Shown here piece after piece: positions 5,058 through 5,542 of a stretch of 5,542 bases of DNA. Numbering within the stretch: the stretch's first letter is position 1; each line of letters begins with the position of its first letter. The notes under the pieces are model-generated. The model made no database searches, was not told the origin of the DNA, and was given only the letters and a program-made list of their open reading frames with translations. The stretch comes from Dehalococcoidia bacterium (GTDB lineage: Bacteria; Chloroflexota; Dehalococcoidia; UBA6926): NCBI GenBank assembly GCA_012271225.1, contig JAAXGS010000022.1, positions 1 through 5,542 on the forward strand, written 5' to 3'. A program made the position numbers and the translations under genes.

Positions 5058-5542
5058 ATGCAGGACAACGTCTCGCAAGACAGCACAACCCTTGAACTGC
5101 TGACCAGAACCGGCTGCCTTGTTCCCAGCCACATCGTGGACGGAGACGTGCACATGAAGTGGGCATCGGGAACGATGGACCCGCTCGCAGACCCGCTGGC
5201 CGTTACCGCTTTGGCGCGCAGAGTCGCCGACGCGCTGCCGGGTCCGAAGCCGGATCTGCTTGTCACGTGGCAGGGTCTGCCCAACCTGCTGCTCGGTTTC
5301 GCCGTTGGGGTGGCGCTTGGCACGCCCGTTGTCCTGCTGTCCGACGCCGAGGGGCTCGTGACGGGTTCGGGATCGGTGGAAGCAGGGCAGAGGGTGGCGC
5401 TGGTTGGCGTGACGCTGGGCGGGCGGGAGGTCAACATGGCCCGCGCCTTTGTGGGAAACTCAGGCGGAAGCCTTGATCTCATCGCATCGCTTGTCGACAT
5501 CGGCGAAAACCCGGGAGAACTCTCACTGGTGGCCCTGCAGGA
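5058..5542 (+). CDS. Degenerate phosphoribosyltransferase-fold protein related to PyrE (3' end outside window)
   Basis: The first 161 residues are in view and open to the edge. Aligned by eye with the PyrE encoded just upstream, they keep the same order: GDVHMKWASGTMD (29-41) at the place of SGRTSNYYFDK; PDLLVTWQGLPNLLLGFAVG (65-84) for the GPELGAVALA strand-helix; GTPVVLLSDAEG (88-99); then AGQRVALVGVTLGG (109-122) where PyrE has the PRPP motif. The acidic pair is replaced by Gly117-Val118, TT of the TTG loop by Gly121-Gly122, and the lysine-rich catalytic loop is shortened to GLVTGSGSVE (99-108). PRPP-dependent catalysis therefore looks lost; a regulatory, partner or ligand-binding role is my inference. 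It starts at ATG 5058 behind AGGTGA, 32 nt after pyrE. It may instead be a distant PRTase family with its own chemistry. The missing C-terminus limits the call. Confidence 0.6.
   Translation, partial: MQDNVSQDSTTLELLTRTGCLVPSHIVDGDVHMKWASGTMDPLADPLAVTALARRVADALPGPKPDLLVTWQGLPNLLLGFAVGVALGTPVVLLSDAEGLVTGSGSVEAGQRVALVGVTLGGREVNMARAFVGNSGGSLDLIASLVDIGENPGELSLVALQ

Noticed and set aside
4934..5500. 188-codon open frame on the minus strand
   Set aside because: Overlaps pyrE and the PyrE-like gene in antisense; Ser/Thr/Pro-rich low-information translation. The plus-strand genes have family motifs and ribosome sites.

Overview
This is a compact, GC-rich bacterial segment with standard-code genes, several GTG starts and short intergenic gaps. 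The organism cannot be fixed from 5.5 kb. The phosphoglucose isomerase is of the type otherwise known as the C-terminal half of transaldolase/Pgi fusion proteins. Together with an ACMSD-like metal hydrolase, this makes a Chloroflexota-type bacterium (Dehalococcoidia/SAR202-like) my best guess, held with modest confidence; an actinobacterium-like source is possible.

Layout: two divergent transcription units share an intergenic region of about 190 bp (4276-4467). The leftward unit carries, in order of transcription, an ACMSD/amidohydrolase-2 family enzyme (4275 to 3277), an unusual asparaginase-fold protein (3257 to 1905) and a stand-alone Tal-Pgi-type glucose-6-phosphate isomerase (1779 to 142). 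A weakly supported start of a further leftward gene runs off the left edge. The first two genes are 19 nt apart and surely cotranscribed. The isomerase follows after a 125-nt gap that holds two small hairpins, so it may be read through or separately controlled.

The rightward unit carries pyrE (orotate phosphoribosyltransferase, GTG start at 4468, very good Shine-Dalgarno) and, 32 nt later, a second gene cut by the right edge. That second product reads as a phosphoribosyltransferase-fold relative of PyrE whose PRPP-binding loop has lost its acidic pair and TTG motif.

Functionally, pyrE serves UMP synthesis and the isomerase serves central sugar-phosphate metabolism. The amidohydrolase/asparaginase-like pair looks like two consecutive steps of an uncharacterised catabolic or salvage route: a metal-dependent decarboxylase or hydrolase plus an amidase. 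The items most worth a second look are the asparaginase-like protein (Phe where the catalytic Asp of HGTDT belongs, plus a large insert), the degenerate PyrE partner, a perfect 16-bp hairpin inside the isomerase gene, and an interrupted 14-bp inverted repeat in the divergent promoter region. No tRNA, rRNA, CRISPR array or mobile element was seen.
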